This document shows, one piece after another, positions 1 to 6,315 of a stretch of DNA of 11,303 bases (the stretch's first letter is position 1; each line of letters starts with the position of its first letter). A program made the position numbers and the translations under genes. Under the pieces are notes generated by a model. The model worked only from the letters and a program-made list of their open reading frames with translations, did no database searches and was not told the origin of the DNA. Source of the DNA: a bacterium. Lineage in GTDB: Bacteria; Vulcanimicrobiota; Xenobia; Xenobiales; Xenobiaceae. Location of the stretch: positions 1 through 11,303 of the forward strand of contig JAFSXO010000158.1 of assembly GCA_017444045.1 (NCBI GenBank), read 5' to 3'.

Positions 1-2
1 TG

Positions 3-149
3 GCCCTGAATAGCAGAATTACCCCCAAAGAGCTAACCCTGCTAAAACAAATCCGACACGCTGTCGCCATAGAGCTGGCCTGCGTAGAAGGCAAAAGCGC
101 AGATGATTATGAAGATATAATCGACGAGATCTGCCGCGATAGCGCCTAA
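3..149 (+). CDS. C-terminal end of an unidentified protein (cut by window edge)
   Basis: A reading frame is open from the window edge to a TAA at 147-149 and gives the last 48 residues of a protein. The visible part begins ALNSRITPKEL and ends in an acidic stretch (DDYEDIIDEICRD). It looks helical and soluble, with no membrane segment. The charged, codon-like composition and the abrupt stop support a real gene end, but no start is visible and I do not recognise the family. It converges on the minus-strand cbiR gene, whose stop lies 43 bp away. No clear terminator hairpin is visible in that gap. A chance open frame of this length is possible, so confidence is moderate. Confidence 0.45.
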   Translation, partial: ALNSRITPKELTLLKQIRHAVAIELACVEGKSADDYEDIIDEICRDSA

Positions 150-192
150 ACAGGGCAAAGCAGCGTAACCGCTTCAAACCTTTCAGCAAGCC

Positions 193-1026
193 TTAAGCGC
201 TTGGCCAGGCCTGAACAAGACATGCTTCCGATTCCAGCCAATCGGCTTCGGAAAAAACCTCCAGGGTAAGCACCCGAGGTCTACTGGTGTCCAGGCGGGA
301 CAACAACTCCCCTAAACGCCGCAGCTGCTCGGGAGGCTGATATTTTAGGCTATGGTGATCCCGGCTCGATTCAGGTATGACTCCATGCAGATGCACAACC
401 CCAGTGCGCTCCCCATACAGCCCCACAGCGCGTTCCCAGTCAAAGCCACCCTGCCATAAATGCCCTATATCAAGGGTCATGCCGTAATCGTGCGCCTGGA
501 CAAAATCGGCAACTAAATCAAACGGATAGCTCAGGGTCTCTACAGCCAAACGCCGCGGCAAAACCCAGCGCGCCTGAGCAACGCGCTGGGCCAAACGCCC
601 CACGGCCTCCCGCCAGCGGCTTAAGTCCATGCTAGGCAGCTTTCCCCAGCACTCGGATTCCCAATGCCAGACATACGCAAAGGGAGACAAAGCCTCCAGG
701 CGCTCAATTGTCCGCCCCACCAAAGCATACGACCTTTCTTCCCAGGACGCATCACAGCTTACTGGCCCCATGGCGCTGGGAATATGCACAGTATAGCTAA
801 GACCAAACTGCTGCGACAGAGCGAGCAGTTCCTCCAGCTCGCCCAGAGCGGGCCAATTGCTCCCCCACTCTCCGTCATAGAGAATCAGCTCAATATCTTC
901 CGTTCTGCCCGCCAAACGCCGCACATTGGCCAGCAGCGGCTCTTCATATATGCAGCTCGTAGTGCCTAAGCGCCAATTATGCGGCAGGCGGCCTGCTCTG
1001 GCTGGCAATGGGAATCCCGCGTCCAT
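193..1026 (-). CDS. cbiR: Cobamide remodelling hydrolase CbiR-like, TIM-barrel metalloenzyme
   Basis: A 277-residue protein of the AP-endonuclease 2 / xylose-isomerase-like TIM-barrel superfamily. It resembles CbiR, which was described in Akkermansia as hydrolysing the phosphoribosyl bond in the nucleotide loop of cobamides, the first step of lower-ligand replacement. It has the family-like opening RLGTTS (residues 19-24). Candidate metal ligands are H81 (TVHIP), E163 (AVETLS), D186 and H189 (LDIGHL), H212 and H214 (VHLHG), the DHHSLKY segment (223-229) and E256 (TLEVF). There is no signal peptide, so it is cytoplasmic. The start lies 6 nt after the cobT stop and has no obvious Shine-Dalgarno, which suggests translational coupling. 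The cobT partner strongly supports the corrinoid role. The alternative is a generic sugar-phosphate isomerase/epimerase, which is less likely given the context. Confidence 0.85.
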   Translation of the reverse strand: MDAGFPLPARAGRLPHNWRLGTTSCIYEEPLLANVRRLAGRTEDIELILYDGEWGSNWPALGELEELLALSQQFGLSYTVHIPSAMGPVSCDASWEERSYALVGRTIERLEALSPFAYVWHWESECWGKLPSMDLSRWREAVGRLAQRVAQARWVLPRRLAVETLSYPFDLVADFVQAHDYGMTLDIGHLWQGGFDWERAVGLYGERTGVVHLHGVIPESSRDHHSLKYQPPEQLRRLGELLSRLDTSRPRVLTLEVFSEADWLESEACLVQAWPSA

Positions 1027-1032
1027 AGCTTG

Positions 1033-2142
1033 TCAGGAAAACTTAAGCGTTTCGTCCTGAGCCTTGGCCTGCTGCAGGGCTTCTGTTGCGTTATCCAGAC
1101 AGCCTTCATCATAGCTGTTCATCTCATTAAGAATATCGACAGAAGCTTTAATGAGCGGCCAGGCTACAATGGCTCCCGAGCCTTCGCCCAGGCATAAACC
1201 AGCCCGGAGCAACGGCTCGAGACCTAAGCTGGCCAGCTGCAAGGAGTGACCAGGCTCATTGGAAACATGACAGGCTAACAGATAGCTGCTAAGCCTATCG
1301 TCTAGCATATTGGCCAGCAGAGCCGCAGCCGTAACGATAAACCCGTCAAGCAAAATGACCATGCCCTGTCCGGCAGCTTCAAGCATACCGCCCATCATGA
1401 AGGCTAGCTCATAGCCGCCAAGGCGGGCCATCAGTTCCACAGCGCTGCACTCGCGCCCCTGGGTATGCAGCTCCACTGCCTGCTTAACGATCTGGCGCTT
1501 GTGCTCCAGCGCCTTCGGCCCCATTCCTGTACCGCTTCCAACGCACTTCTCCACGGGCTGCCGCAGCACCGCCATGGTTATAGCAGAAGCAGGAGTGGTA
1601 TTGCCTATGCCCATTTCACCAAAAATAATGCAGTTACAGCCAGAAGCCGCCAATTCGGCGACCTTTATACGGCCCCATTCCATAGCCTTTAGGCACTGCT
1701 CGTCGCTCATCGCCGCCACGCTTGCCATATCTTCAGTGCCATAAGCGACTTTACAGTTAATTACCCCGTCTTCGGGAGCAAAATCGTGATTAACACCGAC
1801 ATCAAAAACACACAGAGGCATGCTATATTTTCTGGCAAACAGACCGCACATGCCTCCGCCCTTAGCCATATTGATGCTATGCTGCCAGGTTATCGCCTGG
1901 GGACTAAAGCTGACATTGTGGGCCATGACCCCATGATCGCCAGCCGCAATAAAAACTGTCGGATTGGTCAGCTGCGGGGCAGCTGTTCCCTGTATTGCCG
2001 CAATGCGCACAGCGATTCTCTCCAACAGCCCCATCGCGCGCGGCGGCATGCACTTCTGATCCAGCCGTTTCCAGGCGGCTTCAGCCGCAGCTTCCGCGAC
2101 CGGTCTCGGTTCGGTGTAGGCAAAACCACAACGTTCAACCAT
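1033..2142 (-). CDS. cobT: Nicotinate-nucleotide--dimethylbenzimidazole phosphoribosyltransferase
   Basis: CobT transfers phosphoribose from nicotinate mononucleotide to a lower-ligand base such as 5,6-dimethylbenzimidazole, giving the alpha-riboside phosphate used to build the cobamide nucleotide loop. At 369 residues it is a normal length for the family. Diagnostic segments are AAGDHGV (66-72), the glycine-rich KGGGMCG (94-100), FGEMGIGNTT (174-183), GSGTGMGP (202-209) and LCLGEGSGA (316-324). E176 and E320 match the two active-site glutamates known from Salmonella CobT. The ATG is chosen because AAGGAG lies upstream at 2153-2158 (minus strand). It is first in a unit with cbiR. Two tandem extended -10 promoters lie about 150-185 bp upstream. 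No cobalamin riboswitch consensus is visible in the leader. Base preference cannot be read from sequence alone. Confidence 0.96.
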   Translation of the reverse strand: MVERCGFAYTEPRPVAEAAAEAAWKRLDQKCMPPRAMGLLERIAVRIAAIQGTAAPQLTNPTVFIAAGDHGVMAHNVSFSPQAITWQHSINMAKGGGMCGLFARKYSMPLCVFDVGVNHDFAPEDGVINCKVAYGTEDMASVAAMSDEQCLKAMEWGRIKVAELAASGCNCIIFGEMGIGNTTPASAITMAVLRQPVEKCVGSGTGMGPKALEHKRQIVKQAVELHTQGRECSAVELMARLGGYELAFMMGGMLEAAGQGMVILLDGFIVTAAALLANMLDDRLSSYLLACHVSNEPGHSLQLASLGLEPLLRAGLCLGEGSGAIVAWPLIKASVDILNEMNSYDEGCLDNATEALQQAKAQDETLKFS

Positions 2143-2197
2143 TTTGACACATCTCCTTAAATCAAAGCCATTAGCTCATAGAAGCGTTAGCATATTT

Positions 2198-2270
2198 GCG
2201 CTGCACTAGCTTCCGTGACGGCACTGCTTCGCTACGCTCAGAGGTCCTTGCGCGGAACTAGTTACGCGCT
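2198..2270 (+). repeat. Dispersed ~75-bp hairpin repeat, copy 1
   Basis: This copy aligns over its whole length with 6122-6195. Shared blocks are GCGCTGCAC, AGCTTCCG, GCACTGCTTCGCT, GCGCGG, CTAG and ACGC, with roughly three quarters of positions identical by eye. Its ends are imperfectly complementary: GCGC..ACTAG.TTCCG at the left against CGGAACTAG...GCGC at the right, so it can fold into one long stem. It lies in the predicted 5' leader of cobT. The strand is an arbitrary reference orientation. Confidence 0.75.
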
Positions 2271-2290
2271 TTGATCCGCTCACAACTACC

Positions 2291-2342
2291 ATTAATTATA
2301 CCATCAAAGGCGTAACATTAATTATACCATCAAAGGCGTAAC
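2291..2342 (-). repeat. Perfect 26-bp tandem duplication upstream of cobT
   Basis: Positions 2291-2316 and 2317-2342 are identical, head to tail, with no intervening bases. The unit starts ATTAATTATACCA and ends GGCGTAAC. Read on the minus strand, each unit contains TTACGCCTTTGA followed by TGGTATAAT. Two copies without spacers rule out a CRISPR array. Perfect identity suggests recent duplication or selection. Confidence 0.95.
2295..2329 (-). promoter_or_regulatory. Twin extended -10 promoters for cobT-cbiR
   Basis: On the minus strand TGGTATAAT occurs twice, with TATAAT at 2295-2300 and 2321-2326. Both are perfect TGN extended -10 elements reading toward cobT. No good -35 box lies 17 bp upstream of either, which suits extended -10 promoters or an activator. 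The repeated TTACGCCTTTGA next to each -10 could be an activator or repressor site. Expected transcription starts are near 2288 and 2314, giving leaders of about 145 and 170 nt that include the dispersed repeat. Confidence 0.65.
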
Positions 2343-2454
2343 TACATAATACTCTAGATTAAGCTAACGGACTTAAAAACCAAACAGATAAGATAATCAA
2401 AAAACATACACAGTCAAGGCAATATCATTTAGTTAGTGTTTCACGAATGTATTC

Positions 2455-2485
2455 GCGCTGCACCAGCTTACGCGCTATAATCCGC
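2455..2485 (+). repeat. Dispersed repeat, copy 2 (interior missing)
   Basis: GCGCTGCACCAGCTT is joined directly to ACGCGCTATAATCCGC. These correspond to the left end (2198-2212) and the right end plus flank (2264-2279) of copy 1, with about 51 bp of interior lost. The junction falls at a shared TT. It has the same orientation as copy 1. Confidence 0.65.
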
Positions 2486-2536
2486 AAACGACATCCATTA
2501 AGTCCACCTACATGGCTTAACTAACAGACTTCGACC

Positions 2537-2623
2537 CTAAAGGACAATGGTTATAAGTTAGCGATTAGCTAACGTGTTAACATCCTAACTCCCTCTAAAG
2601 GAAGGATGGCAACTGTTATAAGT
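2537..2623 (+). repeat. Spaced direct-repeat pair flanking a GTTAGC hairpin
   Basis: CTAAAGGA occurs at 2537-2544 and 2595-2602, followed in both cases by a TGG and then TTATAAGT (2551-2558 and 2616-2623). Between the two copies is GTTAGC-gatta-GCTAAC (2557-2573), a perfect 6-bp inverted repeat with a 5-nt loop, and then GTTAAC at 2576-2581. This organisation looks like operator sites for a DNA-binding protein, but no specific regulator can be named. Confidence 0.4.
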
Positions 2624-2736
2624 GATAGTGGTTTGCAAGCGTATTCTTAATAACACAGGCTGACGCATATTAAGCATTTAGGTTTTGCACTGCATAATAA
2701 AGGAGACATAAATATTTACTAGAAGTTTTATAAATT

Positions 2737-2761
2737 CTGTGATTATTATTCAGCATCACAG
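2737..2761 (+). promoter_or_regulatory. Perfect inverted repeat CTGTGAT-N11-ATCACAG
   Basis: Seven-base arms at 2737-2743 and 2755-2761 are perfectly complementary around an 11-nt A/T-rich centre. It lies 67 bp upstream of the ATG at 2828. The TGTGA/TCACA arms resemble Crp/Fnr-family half sites, but the spacing between them is 13 rather than the usual 6, so an ordinary CRP site is unlikely. It may instead be an RNA hairpin or another dimeric operator. Confidence 0.4.
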
Positions 2762-2763
2762 GG

Positions 2764-2800
2764 GTTGCGTCACTTGCCCTGGCGAGGCAACTGGGCGTGA
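2764..2800 (+). promoter_or_regulatory. Mutually exclusive leader hairpins before the 604-residue gene
   Basis: TTGCC (2774-2778) can pair with GGCAA (2786-2790), with TCAC/GTGA (2770-2773 with 2797-2800) as a possible outer stem. Alternatively GTTGC (2764-2768) can pair with GCAAC (2787-2791). The two pairings share bases and exclude each other. The element ends 27 nt before a start codon that has no clear Shine-Dalgarno. I match it to no known riboswitch. Confidence 0.35.
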
Positions 2801-2827
2801 GATTCTGATCGGGACAAAAAAAGTCAG

Positions 2828-4642
2828 ATGCGCACAAAAAGCATACTTACAGCTACTGTATTGGCAATATTGCTAGCTTTGGCATTGCCTTACACTGCTA
2901 TTGGCAAGCCTAAGCTAAAGGTCAAGCACTCTGATCCTGAAGCTGTAGAAGCAGTACAGGCTATCTATAATACAGTATTCACCCTGCGCGAATTTAAAGC
3001 CGATGTCAGCTTAGTCATTCAGAACGAAGAGTTTCTCAAGGGCTTTTTTGACACCGCAGAAGGCGAAGGGGTCAGCACTGTAGGTATAAAGGGACTGCTT
3101 CACTATACAGACCAAACGGGCTGCAATCTGCTGCTGCGCAAAAACGCCACAGAATACAACTGCTTTGAGCTGGGCACAACTACCAGCTATTCAGGTATTC
3201 GTACCTTAAAACGCAAAAAGAATTCCAACATTGTCAAGATTATAAACGCCGAGGGTACACCATCCAGCTCGCCTGAAGCTTCGGCGACGCCAGAGGCCTC
3301 ACCCTCTCCGTCCCCCTCCCCCTCACCTTCGGCATCACCAATAGGAGATTTTGCCAATCCCTTCACCTTGGCTGGCAAAGCCGGTTTAGATTCCTTCATG
3401 GCCCTGCTCACGCCAACGCGAACTACTGCGCCGCGCGATTTTCCTCTTTCATACGTTCTGCCTTATACAATTAACAGCAGACTGCACGGCAATGTCTTCA
3501 TTATGGTGAACCCTAAGGCGTTCGTTTTTACCACCAAATGCGCCGAGATCGAAGCCATTAACCCGCGCTCTAGCTACAGGACAAAGCTTTGGATTGATAC
3601 CGAGCACAAGCGGCTGCTGCAGGTTATGCGCATCAGCGACGAAGAACACGTCAAAATCACCGCATCTTATGTTGGCGCCTACCAGCCCGACCCCAAAACT
3701 GGTTTTGCCCCCTATCAGCGCGTTGAAGTCAGCGTAAACGGTTATCCAATTTACTTTGCCGAGCTGACCGATCCGCAAATCAACCCCGAAAAGCCTGTCG
3801 TCGAAGAAGAAACGACTGAATCTGGCACCAACACTCGCTATCGCAGCTCTAATTTTGTAACCTCAGAAATCGTTCCCTTCCTAAGCGAACAGAAGGTAAA
3901 GCTAGTTGTTTTCCTTAGCATTATCCTGGCTGTTCTGGGAATGCGCTACGCCATGTTCGCCGCTTCTCGCCAGGAGTTCTCCGACGAGCTTATGGTCATA
4001 GACGAACCGCGCGGACGCTTCAGCGAGACCCTGAGCAAGCTAGGCTATAAGATCATACCCTTCAGCATCCAAGCCCTATCAGATGAGCGCCATCTCTTAG
4101 GCAAGGGTGCTACCAAGGACACCACTAACCGCCCGCACGCTATCATCGTAGCTCCGCTTTCATTTAATGAAGTAGCCCGCCATTCATTCCTCATCCGTGC
4201 CTACGTAGAGGAAGGCGGACGCGTACTCGTTATGCGCCATCCTAAAAAGATGGAAGCTTCTTTCCCCTATTCCGCGGAGATGATGCCGATACCCAATGTC
4301 GGCATAACCGTAGAAAGCGATGCCAACGTACTGACAGCTCTTAAGGAAGAAGACATACACCGTCTGGTATCAACATATGTTACCAACGAAGCATATCTGA
4401 AGATAGACGGCAAGAGCTTCTACAAGTCGCTCATTACGCTGACCAACAAGCAGACCGATTTAAAGGCCACCACGGTCGGTGCCGTCAGAAGACGCAAGGG
4501 CGAATACATGGTTTGTCAAATGCAGATCACCAGTCAGCACTTGGCTTCCGATGCCAATCTGCAGCTGCTTTTCAACGATATTATCCGCTATCTGTTAGGC
4601 CTAGATCCATTGCCTTACGATCGCGAAGACCTAGAAAGATAA
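2828..4642 (+). CDS. Exported membrane protein: LolA-like region, Ser-Pro linker, TM helix, DUF4350-like domain
   Basis: 604 residues, not assignable to a named protein. Residues 1-26 form a Sec signal peptide (basic MRTK, hydrophobic core, cleavage near A24-G26). Residues 36-130 and 205-325 look like two halves of a LolA/LolB-type beta-rich fold, as in outer-membrane lipoprotein-sorting or sigma-E-regulator proteins (KADVSLVIQ; KLWIDTEHKRLLQVMRIS). A low-complexity Ser-Pro linker (144-171) interrupts them. A single helix at 358-377 is followed by RQ, so the C-terminal part is probably cytoplasmic. Residues 388-475 (VIDEPRGRFSETLSKLGYKI ... EEGGRVLVM) resemble the DUF4350/GATase-like fold; the remainder to 604 is unassigned. 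The ATG is taken because an in-frame TGA at 2798-2800 blocks extension; no strong ribosome site is seen. gspF follows after 164 bp on the same strand. The function is unknown; a cell-envelope or pilus-associated role is inference from position. Confidence 0.85.
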   Translation: MRTKSILTATVLAILLALALPYTAIGKPKLKVKHSDPEAVEAVQAIYNTVFTLREFKADVSLVIQNEEFLKGFFDTAEGEGVSTVGIKGLLHYTDQTGCNLLLRKNATEYNCFELGTTTSYSGIRTLKRKKNSNIVKIINAEGTPSSSPEASATPEASPSPSPSPSPSASPIGDFANPFTLAGKAGLDSFMALLTPTRTTAPRDFPLSYVLPYTINSRLHGNVFIMVNPKAFVFTTKCAEIEAINPRSSYRTKLWIDTEHKRLLQVMRISDEEHVKITASYVGAYQPDPKTGFAPYQRVEVSVNGYPIYFAELTDPQINPEKPVVEEETTESGTNTRYRSSNFVTSEIVPFLSEQKVKLVVFLSIILAVLGMRYAMFAASRQEFSDELMVIDEPRGRFSETLSKLGYKIIPFSIQALSDERHLLGKGATKDTTNRPHAIIVAPLSFNEVARHSFLIRAYVEEGGRVLVMRHPKKMEASFPYSAEMMPIPNVGITVESDANVLTALKEEDIHRLVSTYVTNEAYLKIDGKSFYKSLITLTNKQTDLKATTVGAVRRRKGEYMVCQMQITSQHLASDANLQLLFNDIIRYLLGLDPLPYDREDLER

Positions 4643-4666
4643 CTATTTCACTGAGATAGAGATGAT

Positions 4667-4724
4667 TATAATTCAAGAAAAGCAGGCAGGTATTTTTGAC
4701 AGGCCACTAGAACTTGAATATTTC
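4667..4724 (+). promoter_or_regulatory. Possible promoters between the 604-residue gene and gspF
   Basis: Two weak candidates are visible. One is a perfect TATAAT at 4667-4672 without a good -35. The other is a perfect -35 TTGACA at 4696-4701 followed after 17 bp by TATTTC (4719-4724), a poor -10. No terminator separates the two genes, so readthrough from upstream is equally possible. Confidence 0.3.
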
Positions 4725-4763
4725 TGGCAGTAGTGCCAAGCTGTTAGCATTAACGGCATTGGC
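4725..4763 (+). other. Nested inverted repeats in the gspF leader
   Basis: TGGCA-gtag-TGCCA (4725-4738) is a perfect 5-bp hairpin. Its right arm can instead pair with TTGGC (4759-4763) through GCCAA (4735-4739), enclosing GTTA-gcat-TAAC (4743-4754). The two folds compete. There is no U-tract, so this is not a terminator. It could be an operator or a leader structure ahead of the gspF ribosome site. Confidence 0.35.
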
Positions 4764-4806
4764 TCCTTAACAACTTACATTGCGTCATCAATGAGGAGAT
4801 ACAGAC

Positions 4807-6024
4807 TTGCCCACTTATAAATATCAGGCGCAATTGCGCGACGGTCGTCTCGTCACCGACACCATCGAAGCGATTAATTTAAATTTCGCCATTGACACAC
4901 TAATGGGGCAGAAACTCAAGATCATTGAGATTACTCCGGTACGCTTCGATTTGTCCAAATTGTTTGCCCGCTTCGGCAAAGTCAAGCGCGAATCGATTGT
5001 AATGATGACCAGGCGTTTAACCACCCTGCTGCGCAGCGCTTTACCGCTTGACCGCTCGCTCACCGTGCTATACGAGCAGGAAGAGGACAAGCATTTAAAA
5101 CCGATATTATCCGCGATAATACACGATATCCGCGTCGGTTCCAGCTTCTCCTGGGCTATTTCCAAATATCCAGAGACCTTCGACCCTATTTATATCTCTA
5201 TGATAAAGGTAGGCGAAACGACCGGTGACATGGGCGGCTTATGCGACCGTTTAGCGACCTTTTTAGAGCGTGACCTCGCAATCCGCAACAAAGCCAGATC
5301 GGCTCTGTCTTATCCTATCTTCATCTTAGCCCTCGCAATCTGCATTATCATAGGCATTTTTGTCTTCGTTTTTCCGCCGCTACTCGAGACGTTCTCGCAG
5401 ATGTCAACAGACTCGCTGCCTCTGCCGACCCGCATCATGATCACGGTCGTCAACATGGGCAAAAACCCATACGTGCTGGTCGGTCTCGGTCTAGCGATCA
5501 TGTACTATGTAATTTATTTCCGCGACTACATTAAAACTCCAGCTGGCCGCTACGCCTATGACCGCATCAAAATTACCGCTCCGATTTTTGGCAACATAAA
5601 CAAGAAAATGCTGGTGGCTAACTTCTGCCGCGTTATGGGCACCCTGCTTTCCACCGGCGTACCGATGACCCAGGGTCTGGAAGTGCTCATGGACTTTGCC
5701 GAAAACGAGTATTTCCGCCTCAGCATCGTTACTCCGCTTTACGAGAGCATTAAAGACGGACAGAGCGTATCCAAGGTTGTTCAGGAAAGCGGCTTCTTCC
5801 CGCAAATGGTCTCAAACATGATGGCCGTCGGCGAAAACACCGGTGAAATGCCCTCCATGCTCATGCGCATTTCCGAGTTTTACGACAAAGAAGTTGCGTA
5901 CACACTAGAAAGCCTGCTAACCCTTATTGAGCCTATCATGATTGGCACTCTGGGTGTGGGCGTATGCATAGTTCTTCTTTCCGTATTCCTCCCGCTCTAC
6001 AGCATGATTATGAACATGAGCTAA
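4807..6024 (+). CDS. gspF: Type II secretion / type IV pilus inner-membrane platform protein (GspF/PilC family)
   Basis: 405 residues, the usual length for the family. It is the polytopic inner-membrane platform that couples the assembly ATPase to pilin or pseudopilin extrusion. The N-terminus PTYKYQAQLRDGR is typical. Two T2SF repeats are evident: about residues 66-190 (MTRRLTTLLRSALPLDRSL; KVGETTGDM 134-142) and 270-393 (ANFCRVMGTLLSTGVPM; AVGENTGEM 340-348). Membrane helices lie near 169-190, 221-238 and 373-397. The start is TTG, supported by GAGGAG at 4793-4798 with 8-nt spacing and by family alignment of the N-terminus. No ATPase (GspE/PilB) or pilin gene lies in the window, so it is an isolated component here. 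It cannot be decided whether it serves pili, secretion or competence. Confidence 0.95.
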   Translation: MPTYKYQAQLRDGRLVTDTIEAINLNFAIDTLMGQKLKIIEITPVRFDLSKLFARFGKVKRESIVMMTRRLTTLLRSALPLDRSLTVLYEQEEDKHLKPILSAIIHDIRVGSSFSWAISKYPETFDPIYISMIKVGETTGDMGGLCDRLATFLERDLAIRNKARSALSYPIFILALAICIIIGIFVFVFPPLLETFSQMSTDSLPLPTRIMITVVNMGKNPYVLVGLGLAIMYYVIYFRDYIKTPAGRYAYDRIKITAPIFGNINKKMLVANFCRVMGTLLSTGVPMTQGLEVLMDFAENEYFRLSIVTPLYESIKDGQSVSKVVQESGFFPQMVSNMMAVGENTGEMPSMLMRISEFYDKEVAYTLESLLTLIEPIMIGTLGVGVCIVLLSVFLPLYSMIMNMS

Positions 6025-6042
6025 CAATCAGCCACGCATAAC

Positions 6043-6096
6043 AACACATAAAAAGGGGAACACAGTTTATTCTGCGTTCCCCTTTTTATATGTGTT
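6043..6096. terminator. Long bidirectional intrinsic terminator after gspF
   Basis: The arms at 6043-6065 and 6072-6096 pair over about 22 bp. The core AAAAAGGGGAAC pairs with GTTCCCCTTTTT and is extended by AACACAT/ATGTGTT, with a 6-nt loop (TTTATT), one mismatch and a 2-nt bulge. The A-tract and T-tract within the stem let it act in both directions. It could therefore also stop transcription from the convergent gene ending at 6316. Confidence 0.9.
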
Positions 6097-6121
6097 ATAT
6101 GTGCACGCTGAGAGCTTATTG

Positions 6122-6195
6122 GCGCTGCACCAGCTTCCGGTTAAGCACTGCTTCGCTTAGCTAAGAGATACCCTGCGCGGATCTAGCTATACGCT
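6122..6195 (+). repeat. Dispersed ~75-bp hairpin repeat, copy 3
   Basis: It aligns end to end with 2198-2270 and has the same orientation (GCGCTGCAC, AGCTTCCG, GCACTGCTTCGCT, AGAG, TGCGCGG, CTAG). It contains the palindrome CTTAGCTAAG, which copy 1 has in degenerate form. It lies in the gap between convergent gspF and the 281-residue gene, outside both reading frames. The rest of the gap (6196-6315) shows nothing I can assign. Confidence 0.75.
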
Positions 6196-6315
6196 CGCAT
6201 TCACCCAAAGCATTCCCCAAGCTCTGACAGAAAGCTAAGCTAATGACACGAATGACAATGGCCTGCGTCACAGCTCCTTCAGCGGCAAAATATTGGCAAT
6301 AGCTTTTCGCTTTGG

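Larger units (their letters stand above)
2143..2827. other. 685-bp divergent intergenic region, regulatory and repeat-rich
   Basis: No convincing protein gene lies between the divergent cobT and the 604-residue protein gene. From the cobT side it holds the cobT ribosome binding site, a dispersed repeat copy (2198-2270), the 26-bp tandem promoter duplication (2291-2342), a shortened repeat copy (2455-2485), a GTTAGC/GCTAAC hairpin (2557-2573), a spaced direct-repeat pair (2537-2623), and two inverted-repeat structures next to the rightward gene (2737-2800). The parts are listed separately. Confidence 0.8.

Noticed and set aside
150..192. Terminator for cbiR
   Set aside because: The short palindrome AAGCGCTT near 195-202 lies mostly in the coding end and has no T-tract on the minus strand.
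664..1197. Plus-strand frames over cbiR and the end of cobT
   Set aside because: They lie antisense to clear family members, have no family-like sequence and lack ribosome sites.
2143..2290. Cobalamin riboswitch in the cobT leader
   Set aside because: I looked on the minus strand for the B12-box type core and its conserved neighbours and found nothing matching. The leader is taken up by the dispersed repeat instead.
2291..2342. CRISPR array
   Set aside because: There are only two copies, directly abutting with no spacer, and no cas genes.
2737..2761. Standard CRP/FNR binding site
   Set aside because: The half sites look right, but they are separated by 13 rather than 6 bases.
3187..3411. 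Minus-strand frame rich in Gly-Glu repeats
   Set aside because: It is the antisense shadow of the Ser-Pro linker codons in the 604-residue gene. There is no ribosome site and it is fully overlapped.
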